This document shows, one piece after another, positions 27,244 through 35,866 of a DNA stretch of 64,000 nt (its first letter is position 1; every line of letters starts with the position of its first letter). This stretch comes from Actinomyces graevenitzii C83 (GTDB lineage Bacteria > Actinomycetota > Actinomycetes > Actinomycetales > Actinomycetaceae): NCBI RefSeq assembly GCF_000239695.1, contig NZ_JH470338.1, forward strand, positions 372,001 to 436,000, in the 5' to 3' direction. Under the pieces are notes generated by a model. It saw nothing but the letters and a program-made list of their open reading frames with translations. It did not search any database and was not told the origin of the DNA. Made by a program: the position numbers and the translations under genes.

Positions 27244-27780
27244 TTAGGCCTTGATTTCATAGGTAACGGTCAGCTCGGCTCGCGCCAAGGTATGTGACAG
27301 CGCGTGGAAAGCCACAGCTGCGATTGAAGTGTCACCATCAAGTTCCAGTGTGGGCACATCCAAGGCATAGACCGTGAAGATATAGCGGTGCGGGCCATCT
27401 CCGGCAGGTGGGTAAGGGCCATAGTAGGCCCAGGTGCCCGAGTCGTTACGGGCGTGGAAGCAAGCACCTTCCAAGAAAAGATCGCTGCGGCCCACATTTT
27501 GCGCCAAATATGGAGTGGCGACGTCGATATCAAGCACCACCCAGTGCCACCAACCTGAAGGTGTGGGTGCGTCAGGGTCAAAGCAGGTCACTACAAAAGA
27601 CTGGGTCTGCTCGGGGTAACCATGCCACGCCAAGGCGGGGGAGATATTCTCATGCGGGGCAGCAAACTTATCTGCTAGAGGTTTGCCATCTTCCATGTCC
27701 TGGCTAGTGATAGTGAAAGTAGCCGGAACTTTAGGTAGTAAATCGTATGGGTAGGGGGCTCGAGGGCGAGTTAAATCCAT
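27244..27780 (-). CDS. YbhB/YbcL family (PEBP, Raf-kinase-inhibitor-like) protein
   Basis: Cytosolic 178-residue protein of the phosphatidylethanolamine-binding protein fold. The ligand-site signature DPDAPTPSGWWHWVV lies near residues 68-82, NISPALAWHG near 47, and the conserved GPYPPAGDGPHRYIFTVYAL near 122. The bacterial family binds small anions or phosphorylated ligands, but its role is unknown. AGGAGAG precedes the ATG. Third gene of the PAP2-SDR-PEBP run on the minus strand, 45 bp after the SDR gene. Confidence 0.9.
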   Translation of the reverse strand: MDLTRPRAPYPYDLLPKVPATFTITSQDMEDGKPLADKFAAPHENISPALAWHGYPEQTQSFVVTCFDPDAPTPSGWWHWVVLDIDVATPYLAQNVGRSDLFLEGACFHARNDSGTWAYYGPYPPAGDGPHRYIFTVYALDVPTLELDGDTSIAAVAFHALSHTLARAELTVTYEIKA

Positions 27781-27825
27781 GTTCTCTCCTGGTTGAGTCT
27801 GGAGGTAAGCCGGAGGAAATCGGTT

Positions 27826-28548
27826 TCAGTTTTTAGGCAGGTCAGAGGGGCGGATATGTAGATCCTCAATAGTGGCATCAAGCGGCATATCTACAGCCAG
27901 GCGGATAGCTTTAGCCACCGAGGCAGCCTGCATATGGTCGGCGGCGCAGTAATCCCTGCCCTTGCCAGACCCGGCGGTTACCCCTAAGTTGTGTAGGCGC
28001 TGCTGCATAGCAGTGTCGGTGCGACCAGGGTAAATAGTGGTGACGCGGATATGACCACGCTCTTCTTCGCGCAGTGCATCAGCTAGCGCCCGCAGACCAT
28101 GCTTGGCGGCGCAATATAGACCTTGACCAGGCCATACGCGTGTGCCCGCACCAGAATTTAGCATCACCACTAAACCGTGAGCTTCACGCAAAGCTGGCAG
28201 CAGCAGGGTGGTTAGCTGAGCTGGGGCCACCAGATCCAAATCCAGTACCTGGCGCCACTGCGAAACGCTGAGCTCTTCGAGCCTTCCAGCAGCTTCCACC
28301 CCGGCACTGTTAACCAGTACGTCCAGGCGCTTAAGACCTAGCTCGCTTACAGCCTTAGCTACTGCCTCGGCGTCGCTAAGATCCACAGAAACTGCCTGGG
28401 CGCTGGGTAGTGAAGCCACCAAATCGTCTAGGCGCTGACGGTTCCTGGCTAGCGCAATAATATGGTGATCGGCTGCTAGTGCCTGGACAGTGGCTAGGCC
28501 AATGCCGCTGGTGGCGCCGGTGATCAGGGCGATTGGAAGAGTGCTCAT
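27826..28548 (-). CDS. Short-chain dehydrogenase/reductase
   Basis: Classical SDR (240 residues) using NAD(P)H. Cofactor motif TGATSGIG at residues 10-17, NSAGVEAAG near 82, catalytic Ser in LNSGAGT (about 134), and YCAAKHGL (Tyr-Lys pair, about 148). The start is the ATG at 28548, whose ATGA overlaps the stop of the PAP2 gene; a longer frame upstream lies wholly inside the PAP2 gene and was not used. Substrate unknown. Translationally coupled to the upstream phosphatase gene. Confidence 0.88.
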   Translation of the reverse strand: MSTLPIALITGATSGIGLATVQALAADHHIIALARNRQRLDDLVASLPSAQAVSVDLSDAEAVAKAVSELGLKRLDVLVNSAGVEAAGRLEELSVSQWRQVLDLDLVAPAQLTTLLLPALREAHGLVVMLNSGAGTRVWPGQGLYCAAKHGLRALADALREEERGHIRVTTIYPGRTDTAMQQRLHNLGVTAGSGKGRDYCAADHMQAASVAKAIRLAVDMPLDATIEDLHIRPSDLPKN

Positions 28549-29219
28549 GTCGTAGAGTTTTTCTGGAACGGGTTTACTACTAGCGCGGCCCAGGGGGCTA
28601 GTAACTGCACCAACATAATTATCAGTGCGGCCACCAGCCAACCACCTAACAGATCTGTGGGCCAGTGATAACCCAAGTATATGCGGCTATAGGCAACCGC
28701 TAAAGCCACCATCCAAGGTAATACGTAAAGAACTGACAAAGCTACTTTGCCAAGCGGGGTTTGCCAGCGTTTAGGCCAAAAAGTAGCGATCAAGAAACTT
28801 AGCAAGGCTGCAAACACTAAGCTGCACAGGGTGTGTCCAGAAGGAAAAGACATGCTGTGCTCAGGTACCCCCAACAGCTGAGCGCGCGGCGGTCGTTCGC
28901 GCCCCACCAGTGCTTTCAAACTCATATTCACACCCGAGGAAACCGCCATAGTGGCACTAATTAAAATAGCCATGCGCCACTGCTTGGCAGCCAGCAGGGC
29001 CAGGCAGATCAAAATCGTGGCCACAGTCAAAGTAAGCGTATTACCCAAGACGGTGATAGCTGTGTAGACACGTGTAGCGGTGTGGGTGCGTGAAGCCAAA
29101 GCCCAGTTGCGTACGGAATAATCCAATTTAGATAGGTAACCAACCAAAACCAGAGTTATCAGAGCTAGACAGGCTACTAGCGGTGTGGTGATAACCGAAT
29201 TGCAACTAGGGCGTATCAT
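28545..29219 (-). CDS. PAP2-family membrane phosphatase
   Basis: Membrane-embedded phosphatase (224 residues, about six helices) of the lipid phosphate/undecaprenyl-pyrophosphate phosphatase type. All three catalytic motifs are present: KALVGRERPP (about 106), SFPSGHT (about 127) and SRIYLGYHWPTDLLGG (about 188). Such enzymes recycle the undecaprenyl carrier lipid or dephosphorylate phosphatidate. The first gene of a three-gene run, with the SDR start codon overlapping its stop. It is divergent from a lipoprotein gene 147 bp away. Confidence 0.9.
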   Translation of the reverse strand: MIRPSCNSVITTPLVACLALITLVLVGYLSKLDYSVRNWALASRTHTATRVYTAITVLGNTLTLTVATILICLALLAAKQWRMAILISATMAVSSGVNMSLKALVGRERPPRAQLLGVPEHSMSFPSGHTLCSLVFAALLSFLIATFWPKRWQTPLGKVALSVLYVLPWMVALAVAYSRIYLGYHWPTDLLGGWLVAALIIMLVQLLAPWAALVVNPFQKNSTT

Positions 29220-29366
29220 TTGTTAACCTTCTAAGGGTGGGGGATGAAGGTGCACTTAGGGGGTGCGCCATAAGTTTAGGGCACAAAATCTCTAGTTTTT
29301 CCACTTTTGCCAGTTAAGGGTCCAAATTCCCGACATTTGCCAAGCTAGTGCAATACAATCGCAAGT

Positions 29367-29891
29367 ATGTTTAAGCCTATTGCAACTGCATCAGTAATGG
29401 CGCTGATCTGCGCATCTGTCTTAACTGGTTGCAGCTCAGGAACCCCTAAGGCCGGAACCATTAACACACAGCCAGCCTCCGATGGCTGCGCTGCCATGGA
29501 TAAGGTGTACGTCAGCGCCCTTAAAGAATCTAGTACCGGTAAGACTTTTAGCTCACTGCCTAAGGATGCTTCCCCAGAAGTTAAACAAGCCTCCTGGCAA
29601 GCCTTCACGGTTACTTTAAATACGGATTATCGCGCGAAGTTTACTAAAGCTGCAGCTAAAGACAAGACTGCCCAAGCCGCCCTGGGGGCGCTGGGTACCT
29701 ACGCGACACTTTCTGCCCAAATTAGCGACGGCAAGCTAAGCGAGTTCGCTAACCCCACCCAAGCTGAGGCAGATCTAAAGATTGGTCGCACCCCCACCCC
29801 TAACCCCACCTATGTGCAGGCGGTTAATAAGCTGGCCGATGCTGGCGCAACCCTAGCTAAATGCATGCCGCACTGGCCAGTAGCCTTCTAG
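29367..29891 (+). CDS. Hypothetical lipoprotein
   Basis: A 174-residue precursor with a lipoprotein signal peptide: hydrophobic core then lipobox LTGCSS, lipidated Cys at about residue 22. The mature part is mostly alpha-helical, lysine- and alanine-rich, with two further cysteines (SDGCAAM and LAKCMPHW) that could form a disulfide. No known domain is recognised. No strong ribosome-binding site precedes the ATG. It stands alone between divergent and convergent neighbours. Confidence 0.75.
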   Translation: MFKPIATASVMALICASVLTGCSSGTPKAGTINTQPASDGCAAMDKVYVSALKESSTGKTFSSLPKDASPEVKQASWQAFTVTLNTDYRAKFTKAAAKDKTAQAALGALGTYATLSAQISDGKLSEFANPTQAEADLKIGRTPTPNPTYVQAVNKLADAGATLAKCMPHWPVAF

Positions 29892-29991
29892 ACGCTGTCA
29901 GGTGTCTGGTTTTCAGAGGCTGGCTTTCCAGTCAGCACCAGGCTGAAGTTTCTGGATTACCAGCTTTGCGTGACTGGTAGCCTTCTAGACG
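29880..29991. repeat. Short direct repeat after the lipoprotein gene
   Basis: GTAGCCTTCTAGACG occurs at 29880-29894 (spanning the lipoprotein stop codon) and again at 29977-29991, both preceded by ACTGG. A small local duplication of the gene's 3' end. Confidence 0.6.
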
Positions 29992-30065
29992 GACTTGGGC
30001 TTTAGATAGCACCAATCCCTAAGGTCACTAACTAGCAGGCTCACTAACTAGTTAGTCCCAGCCAC

Positions 30066-30104
30066 AAAAAATCGCCCGCCTAAGTCACGAAACTAGGCGG
30101 GCGA
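30066..30104 (-). terminator. Rho-independent terminator of the NlpC/P60 gene
   Basis: Read on the minus strand: 11-bp stem TCGCCCGCCTA/TAGGCGGGCGA with an 11-base loop followed by a run of six T. Confidence 0.85.
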
Positions 30105-30137
30105 CGTCGTCGTAAACAATACGACTAAAGGTGCTGT

Positions 30138-32102
30138 TTACGGGAAGGGACGCACCACCTGGCTGGCAATATTGCCCCAACCATAAGAGACCGTAATGTG
30201 CTCAATGCGGGCGGGCCTACCCATCCAGTCGGTGTGAATTACCTGGTCGTCACCGAGATAGATAGCTACGTGGGTAACCACTCCGTCGGTGGTGTAGAAA
30301 ATCAGGTCACCGCGTTGGCGTGCAGACAGCGGCACATGCTGGAAATTAGAGTATTTGTAAAGTTCCTGCGAAGTACGGTAGCTAGGCCAACCATGCTTGA
30401 CCACATTGATCGGCTGCGGATCCATACCAGCGTGGTAAAGCGCCTGCAAAGTAAGGCCCGAGCAGTCATAACCCAAACCGTAAGGACCAGCCCCGCCCCA
30501 AGTGTAGGAAGAACCGCGCTGGTTGTAGGCGTAGCCGATCATGGCCTCAATGCGCTCTGAACGCGTGGCGGAAATAGACACCGGGGCGGCCTGATACTGG
30601 TCTACATACCAGCTGTAACCGGTTTGCATAGCGTCCCAAGTGGTCTTATCAACAACACCGGTCTGGCTTAACCCCATGCGGCGCTGGAAAGAACGCACCG
30701 CAGTTTGGAACGCTCCATCAACACTGGCCAGTTTAGTGGAGTACCACAAACCCAAACGCTGCTGCACAATGCGCACCTTCACCCCATTCATGCCATAGGT
30801 GAGGGTATTAGTTTGACTGCCAAGTGAAGTGATCGACTGGCTGGGCTGGAGGTAACCGCCGGGGGCGGTGTAACCAATCCACTTACCCGAAGGCAAGAAG
30901 CGGTAAGTTGTACCGTTAATTACCGTGTTGCCGGTGACGTAGTTGCCGGTGGCCGGGTTGAAGTAGTACCAGTCTGAGCCGTCTTTAACCCAGCCTGAAG
31001 TTACCCGGGCGCCGTCGCTACCATACAAATGCCAGGTGCCGCCCACCTTAAGCCAGCCAACATAGGCCGCGCCTGAGGACTGCATGAAATATTCTTTGCC
31101 GCCCACCTTGAGCGGGCCCACATGCATCACGGTGGTGGAGGGGTCTAGGTAGTACCACTTACCGCCATCCTTGAGCCAGCCAAGCACTGCGGCGCCAGTG
31201 GACTTGTCGTAGTAGTGCCACACACCGTTGTGCTTGGTCCAGCCGGTGGCCATATCCCCGGTTAGGCCGTAGAAGTAGTAGTACTTGCCCGAGAGGTTAA
31301 TTTGTCCCTGGAGCATAACCCCGGTGGCAGGGTCTAGGTAGTAGCGGCGGCCGCTGACAGTGATCCAGCCGGTTACTCGAGCGCCAGAGCCGGAGAGGAA
31401 ATACCAGTCTTTGTCTAGCTTCAGCCAGCCGCTGGCTAGGTAGCCGTCAGCTTTGAAGTAGTAGACGGTGCCTTGAACGCGCAGCCACTGGGATTTGGGC
31501 CAAGTCCCGTCAGAGTTGCGCCACCACCAGCCCTTGGGATCCTTTAGCCAGTAACCTTTGGGGTCGGCGTCAGGGATATTCGGTAGGTCTGTGCGCGGCG
31601 GGGTAATCGCAGCTGAGCCAGGTGACTTAGTGGCCGAGCCTGTAGGGGTAGCCGAGGCAGCTGGGGCGCTTGGCTTAGCGCCAGGTTGCTGGCCGGGGTT
31701 AGGTTGTGGGTCAGCTGGCTGAGATGGATCAGCCGGTTTGCCAGGAGATGGGTTGCCAGGAGATGGGTTGCCGGGGGAGGGCTGAGCGGGGTTAGGCTGG
31801 CCTGGGCTAGGTTGGCCTGGGTTAGGTTGGCCGGGGGCGGCACTTTCCGAAGGGGCCGGAGCCACTGGCTGTGAGGGAGAAGCCCCTGGAGTGGTGGGCT
31901 CAGCCGAGGGCGTGGCTCCCGACGACGGCTGGCTGGTCTCTTGGCCTGGCGCTGGAGCTAGAGGCTGCTGCGCCGTAGTACCTACGTTAGCGGCCTGAGC
32001 TGGGGCGGTAGAGACAGTTGTTAAACCGCCTGCCGCGCCCATAGACAAGGCCAGGCTTAACGCGATGCACCAGCGACGATGCCGGTAAAAGTCTGACTTC
32101 AT
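30138..32102 (-). CDS. Secreted NlpC/P60 peptidoglycan hydrolase with cell-wall-binding repeats
   Basis: Exported cell-wall endopeptidase of 654 residues. Order: signal peptide (1-37, cut near AQA-AN); a Pro/Ser/Gly/Gln-rich linker (about 40-170) with PGQPSP/PGNPSP repeats; about nine aromatic repeats of the choline-binding/CW_binding type (about 185-415, e.g. GWYYLDPSTT-like units with WYYF/WYYL); a peptidoglycan_binding_1 domain (about 430-490, VDGAFQTAVRSFQRRMGL); and NlpC/P60 (about 530-654) with catalytic Cys in YDCSGL (about 545) and His in VTHVAIYLGD. Acts on stem peptides at the cell surface. Choline-type repeats usually bind teichoic-acid phosphocholine or glucans. Own terminator downstream. 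Confidence 0.92.
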   Translation of the reverse strand: MKSDFYRHRRWCIALSLALSMGAAGGLTTVSTAPAQAANVGTTAQQPLAPAPGQETSQPSSGATPSAEPTTPGASPSQPVAPAPSESAAPGQPNPGQPSPGQPNPAQPSPGNPSPGNPSPGKPADPSQPADPQPNPGQQPGAKPSAPAASATPTGSATKSPGSAAITPPRTDLPNIPDADPKGYWLKDPKGWWWRNSDGTWPKSQWLRVQGTVYYFKADGYLASGWLKLDKDWYFLSGSGARVTGWITVSGRRYYLDPATGVMLQGQINLSGKYYYFYGLTGDMATGWTKHNGVWHYYDKSTGAAVLGWLKDGGKWYYLDPSTTVMHVGPLKVGGKEYFMQSSGAAYVGWLKVGGTWHLYGSDGARVTSGWVKDGSDWYYFNPATGNYVTGNTVINGTTYRFLPSGKWIGYTAPGGYLQPSQSITSLGSQTNTLTYGMNGVKVRIVQQRLGLWYSTKLASVDGAFQTAVRSFQRRMGLSQTGVVDKTTWDAMQTGYSWYVDQYQAAPVSISATRSERIEAMIGYAYNQRGSSYTWGGAGPYGLGYDCSGLTLQALYHAGMDPQPINVVKHGWPSYRTSQELYKYSNFQHVPLSARQRGDLIFYTTDGVVTHVAIYLGDDQVIHTDWMGRPARIEHITVSYGWGNIASQVVRPFP

Positions 32103-32224
32103 GGTGATTCCTGTGGAGTATGGAATTAGTGAGCTTGGAGCTGCAACTACATTGTGGTTCTGGACGATGGTGGATACCTACATAGTATGCCCAAACTAAA
32201 ATTTGTGTGACAGCTTGGCACAGA

Positions 32225-32293
32225 TACAGGCAAAATCGTCCCTTCCCTATAAAAATACAGCGGAAAATCATGTGCAACGGACGATTTTGTATG
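32225..32293. repeat. Inverted-repeat element, copy 1
   Basis: About 70 bp. Left arm TACAGGCAAAATCGTCC..., right arm ...CAACGGACGATTTTGTATGTA; centre CTATAAAAATACAGCGGAAAA. The arms pair imperfectly. Same orientation as copy 2. Confidence 0.8.
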
Positions 32294-32430
32294 TAAATAA
32301 CCGGGTAAAAATTTGACTGGTCAAATACTGGACAATTTAGGTCGAATGTTGGGAAATTGGTCAGGCAGATTCCTTAGGGAAGTAGGGGAGAGTGAGCTTT
32401 GTCTAGAGAAGTGTAGGCAAAATGCGAAGG

Positions 32431-32510
32431 AAGTGCGGGAAAGCGTAGGAAAGCGTAGGGAAGCGTAGGGAAGCGCAGGGGAGTGCGGGAAAGGGCGGGG
32501 AAATGGGGAG
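32431..32510 (+). repeat. 10-bp tandem purine-rich array
   Basis: Eight successive 10-bp units close to AAGCGTAGGG, almost entirely purine plus C/T at fixed positions. G-runs recur once per helical turn. No coding role seen. Confidence 0.8.
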
Positions 32511-32801
32511 AAGCAGGGCGCAAGCTTTTGTTTAGACAAGTGGGCATAAGCTGCAGCCTTGCCGCGACATATGACTATTAAATCCTTAGGAACTGGGGGA
32601 GTGCGCAAGCAGAGGAGCCATAGAGGTTGGTTCTTGCCGATGCTCGACTTTTGCTGGTGTGTCTGGCGTTAATCAGTATTGGCTTTATTGGGGCGGTTAC
32701 CTGCCAGCCAACGCCGGTTACTGGCAGTAGGGGCCGACGGCGTCGTCGTAGTTAGCTGCGAAAGTTTCAGGAGAGTGGGGGTGTAAGTACTGCAACCGTT
32801 A

Positions 32802-32879
32802 CAAATACTGAAAAATCGTCCGTTGCCTATAAAACCCCACGGAAAAATTATAGGCGACGGACGATTTTGCCTGTATTTG
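32802..32879. repeat. Inverted-repeat element, copy 2
   Basis: The best-preserved copy, 78 bp from CAAATACTG to CTGTATTTG. The inner stem ATCGTCCGTTGCCTATAA pairs with TTATAGGCGACGGACGAT with one mismatch. It ends one base from the stop codon of the AI-2E transporter gene, so it is transcribed as that gene's 3' hairpin and may end transcription. Confidence 0.85.
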
Positions 32880-32880
32880 A

Positions 32881-34212
32881 CTATTCGATAGCTTCTAAAT
32901 CTTCAGCAACTTTTTGATTTAGCTTAGCTATATCCTCATCATCCAATGGTGTGTCACGCACATGCAGCTCAGAATATACCGCCCATGCCACACTGACCAG
33001 GGGCACAGCAATTACCGCACCCAGCAAACCGGCGGAGAATGAGCCGGCAGCCACTGCAATACCTACTACCACCGGGTGCAAGGAAACCTGCTTGCCCATA
33101 ATTAGCGGCTGCAAAATGTGCCCCTCAAACTGACCGATTGCGGCCACACCAATACCCACCAGCAAGAACTTGCCGATACCGCCAGAAGCCAAGCCCACCA
33201 GCATGGCCACAAACATGGCAATTGGCGCACCCACCATCGGAATAAAAGCACCCATAAACACCAGCACACCCAGGGGAGCGGCCAAAGGCACCGCAATCAT
33301 TTGCAAAAAGATTGCAGCAAAAATTCCATCAGTTAATGCCACCATCATGGTTCCACGCACATAACCGGAGAAAGTGAACCAGCCGGCGCTAGCGGCGCGG
33401 TGAGTACGGTAACGACGCTCTTCGGGTAATTCATTTAAGAACCAACGCCACATGTTTTTACCCGAACCCAGGAAAAAGATTGCCGTAAACAATGCCAAAG
33501 CCAACACAGCCATAACCTCACCCAGTGCAGAAGCATTAGATAATAGCTGTTCGGCCAGGGAAGGCGCGTTAGAACGCAAATATGCCTGCCCCCTATCCAG
33601 GGCCGCATTTACCTGCATATTCAAGTCATGCTGAGAAATATGGAAAGGTAAAGGACCGTGCTCAAGAAAGTCCACAATCGTGTGCGCACCATTAGTAAAT
33701 TGCTGCGCTAGGGAATCCCATTGGCCCGTTACAGAGGTAATCACATAAGTGAACATGGCACCTACAATGCCCAACACCGTCAATAATCCTAAGAATGTGG
33801 CAGGATAGCGCGGCAGCACCTTGTTATAAAGCTTAACAATGGGGTGCAAAATAGCGGTAATAACTAGCGCTAAAAAGACACCAATAAAAACCGGGACAAT
33901 CTTTGAGGTGGCAAAAATAATCACCCACACGATTGCCAATACGCCCAAAATAAGCCAGGAACTAAGCCCTGCGCGTACCAGCCATTCAGGCAAGAGAGCT
34001 AGGCCGCTTTGTTTCTCTGTTTGTGCCGGCTTGGCCAGCACATACGTGGTAGGGATCGGTGGCATCTGTGGCTCGTTTTGACGCGAGTCCATAAAACGCC
34101 GATGCTGCTCGCGGGCCTTGCGTATGGCCCCAGCCGTGTTAGTCACCCAACGATGCTGGGTGAGAATTGGTTTTTGCGGTTGTGTTTCTTTGTGCTCAGA
34201 GTTCTCAGCCAT
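32881..34212 (-). CDS. AI-2E family transporter
   Basis: Polytopic membrane protein of the TqsA/YhhT/PerM (AI-2E) family, 443 residues. A polar N-terminus of about 75 residues precedes paired helices (about 80-130), a long amphipathic extracytoplasmic region (about 155-220), and a conserved C-terminal bundle with GAFIPMVGAPIA (about 338) and the HPVVVGIAVAAG segment near 395. Family members export signalling molecules or exchange ions; the substrate here cannot be inferred. The C-terminal tail is acidic. The stop is followed at once by inverted-repeat copy 2. Divergent from the mutarotase gene. Confidence 0.9.
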   Translation of the reverse strand: MAENSEHKETQPQKPILTQHRWVTNTAGAIRKAREQHRRFMDSRQNEPQMPPIPTTYVLAKPAQTEKQSGLALLPEWLVRAGLSSWLILGVLAIVWVIIFATSKIVPVFIGVFLALVITAILHPIVKLYNKVLPRYPATFLGLLTVLGIVGAMFTYVITSVTGQWDSLAQQFTNGAHTIVDFLEHGPLPFHISQHDLNMQVNAALDRGQAYLRSNAPSLAEQLLSNASALGEVMAVLALALFTAIFFLGSGKNMWRWFLNELPEERRYRTHRAASAGWFTFSGYVRGTMMVALTDGIFAAIFLQMIAVPLAAPLGVLVFMGAFIPMVGAPIAMFVAMLVGLASGGIGKFLLVGIGVAAIGQFEGHILQPLIMGKQVSLHPVVVGIAVAAGSFSAGLLGAVIAVPLVSVAWAVYSELHVRDTPLDDEDIAKLNQKVAEDLEAIE

Positions 34213-34297
34213 GCCAGCCTCTAGTTGCTAATAAATCTTGGCGGTTCGTTTGCTGAAACTGCCCCTTAACAGCCCCAATCTTACTAACGTGGTAGGT

Positions 34298-35185
34298 ATG
34301 AGTTTGTTTAACCCTACCGGTCAAATTAGTCACGCAGTCTCGCTACCCTCGTGCGTAGCCTTAACCCCTGGTCGCGGCGGTTTGGAACGCCTACTGATCG
34401 ACGCCCCCGCAGGATACGCAGAAATCTACCTGTTTGGTGCGCACATCACCTCATGGGTGCCGCGCGGTGGTAAGGAAGTCCTGTTCACTTCAAGCCGCGC
34501 TGTCTTTAACGGCCAAAAGGCTATTCGCGGTGGTATCCCGCTGTGCCTGCCTTGGTTCGGGGTGGGGGCTTTACACCAAGCTCCGCCCGCACATGGTTGG
34601 GCCCGTAACAGCGTGTGGCAGCTACGCAGTGTAGTGACCACTGACGAGGGCGGTGTGCGCGTAACTCTAAGCTTGGAAAAGAACGGTTTTTACGCCCTAT
34701 ATGAGGTAACTGTGGGCGAGAAACTGGAGCTGAACCTGTCACTGCGCAATGTGCAAAGCGAACCGGTCGTCGGCGAGCTTACCTTCCACACCTACCTGCG
34801 CCTATATGACCTGACCGCAACGGATCTTAGCGGCCTGGCTGGAGGCGAGTACATCGATAACGAGCCTGGCGCCACCCGTGCTAAGCAGGAACATGAGCTG
34901 AAAGTTGCCGGCTCTTGCGACCGTATTTTCACCACCGGCGAGGCAGGCAATGTGGTGCGCGTGCGCGATAGTGGCAACCGTCGCACCATTGTGGTTACCA
35001 AGCACGACGCCCCCAACACTGTGGTGTGGAATCCTGGTCCGCGTGGCGCTGCTGAATTTTCTGACATGGCTCCCGACGAGTGGGTGCAGTTCCTGTGCGT
35101 AGAGCCTGGCCGCATTCGCGAAAACGCCGCCAAGCTTGAGCCAGGGGAGAGCTTTAGCATTTCTATGACGCTCTCGGTTGAGTGA
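34298..35185 (+). CDS. D-hexose-6-phosphate mutarotase (aldose 1-epimerase family)
   Basis: Cytosolic enzyme interconverting alpha and beta anomers of hexose 6-phosphates such as glucose 6-phosphate (295 residues, typical length). Motifs of the YeaD group: YLFGAHITSWVP (about 48), IRGGIPLCLPWFG (about 78), HGWARNSVW with the catalytic His (about 97), LTFHTYLRL (His, about 165) and a late Glu in LCVEPGRI. The start is the ATG at 34298; an in-frame GTG at 34238 would run into the divergent promoter region. Stands alone. Confidence 0.9.
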   Translation: MSLFNPTGQISHAVSLPSCVALTPGRGGLERLLIDAPAGYAEIYLFGAHITSWVPRGGKEVLFTSSRAVFNGQKAIRGGIPLCLPWFGVGALHQAPPAHGWARNSVWQLRSVVTTDEGGVRVTLSLEKNGFYALYEVTVGEKLELNLSLRNVQSEPVVGELTFHTYLRLYDLTATDLSGLAGGEYIDNEPGATRAKQEHELKVAGSCDRIFTTGEAGNVVRVRDSGNRRTIVVTKHDAPNTVVWNPGPRGAAEFSDMAPDEWVQFLCVEPGRIRENAAKLEPGESFSISMTLSVE

Positions 35186-35625
35186 GTCTGTAGCTAGAGC
35201 AAGGTAGCTAGGGTGAGCTTGCAGCTCAGGTGAGTCTACGGCTGGCGTGAGTTTGTGGCGGTTTCGCCGAGGCCAGCGTTTACCTGAGCTGTAAGTAGGT
35301 CTGTAGCTTGCGCGAGTTTACGACTCAGGCAAGTTTGTATCTCGTGCTAGGTTAAAGGCGCTTTTAGCGGGTACTTTGTGGCGGCAGCTTTAGTTGCACG
35401 GTTTTGGGCTTTAGCGTGTGGGGCTCTTTGAGAGACGACGGCGCCCTAGCTGCGTGCGGGTACGTTTGCGGTTTTGTTATGGCCGCACCCCTGATTGGCA
35501 TGGTCCCATAGCTGCCCCAAAAACTGTAGCTGTGGCGTGAACCATAGCTAGCTAGTTGGTGCTAGCCATCTGAACGTGATACATTTTCACGAGTCGATCG
35601 CATTAAATGCGAATGGCAGCACCAA
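35186..35625. other. Gene-free region with degenerate short repeats
   Basis: No coding sequence. The first 170 bp consist of diverged units around GTGAGTCTGTAGCT / GTGAGTTTGT (35185-35340). A GAGACGACGGCGCC motif occurs near 35432. The last part must carry the tRNA-Leu promoter, but no clear hexamers stand out. Confidence 0.5.
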
Positions 35626-35717
35626 GTCCGAGTGGCGGAATCGGTAGACGCGCTAGCTTGAGGTGCTAGTGCCTAATTTAAACGGGCGTAGGGGTTCAAG
35701 TCCCCTCTCGGACACCA
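35626..35717 (+). tRNA. tRNA-Leu (anticodon GAG)
   Basis: Cloverleaf of the long-variable-arm type. Acceptor GTCCGAG pairs with CTCGGAC; D-arm GGCGGAATCGGTAGAC; anticodon stem CTAGC/GCTAG around loop TTGAGGT, giving anticodon GAG (reads CUC/CUU); variable arm; T-arm AGGGG-TTCAAGT-CCCCT. The 3' CCA is encoded. Confidence 0.96.
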
Positions 35718-35720
35718 CCA

Positions 35721-35750
35721 AAGACTCTCTGGTTTCAGAGAGTCTTTTTT
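35721..35750 (+). terminator. Rho-independent terminator of the tRNA-Leu gene
   Basis: Perfect 10-bp stem AAGACTCTCT/AGAGAGTCTT, loop GGTTTC, then TTTT continuing the stem's final T. Confidence 0.92.
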
Positions 35751-35784
35751 CATACACATACAGGCAGGCACCTACAGGCAAAGG

Positions 35785-35866
35785 TAAATACAGGCAAAAT
35801 CGTCCCTTCCCTATGATTTTTTCATGGGGTTTTATAGGCAACGGACGAAAACCCCGTATCTGTAAA
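35785..35866. repeat. Inverted-repeat element, copy 3 (reverse orientation)
   Basis: Left arm AATACAGGCAAAATCGTCC, right arm GGCAACGGACGAAAACC. The centre (CATGGGGTTTTATAGG) matches the reverse complement of copy 2, so this copy is inverted relative to the other two. Extra partial left ends (ACAGGCA) occur at about 35759 and 35773. Confidence 0.8.

Larger units (their letters stand above)
32103..32880. other. Gene-free region between NlpC/P60 and AI-2E genes
   Basis: About 780 bp with no credible coding sequence. It holds two copies of the inverted-repeat element (entries at 32225 and 32802), a purine-rich 10-bp tandem array (32431-32510), and one GACGGCGTCGTCGT-type motif at 32733. A 95-codon minus-strand frame at 32321-32608 is Pro/Ser/Phe-rich because it reads through the tandem array and is not believed. 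Promoter of the NlpC/P60 gene must lie in the first part. Confidence 0.6.

Noticed and set aside
28549..28641. N-terminal extension of the SDR protein
   Set aside because: It lies inside the PAP2 gene; ATG 28548 with an ATGA overlap and the TGxxxGIG motif position fit a 240-residue SDR.
32431..32510. CRISPR-like array
   Set aside because: Units are 10 bp with no unique spacers and no cas genes.
32321..32608. 95-codon minus-strand frame in the gene-free region
   Set aside because: Its composition (Pro, Ser, Phe) reflects the 10-bp tandem array; no ribosome-binding site or family.
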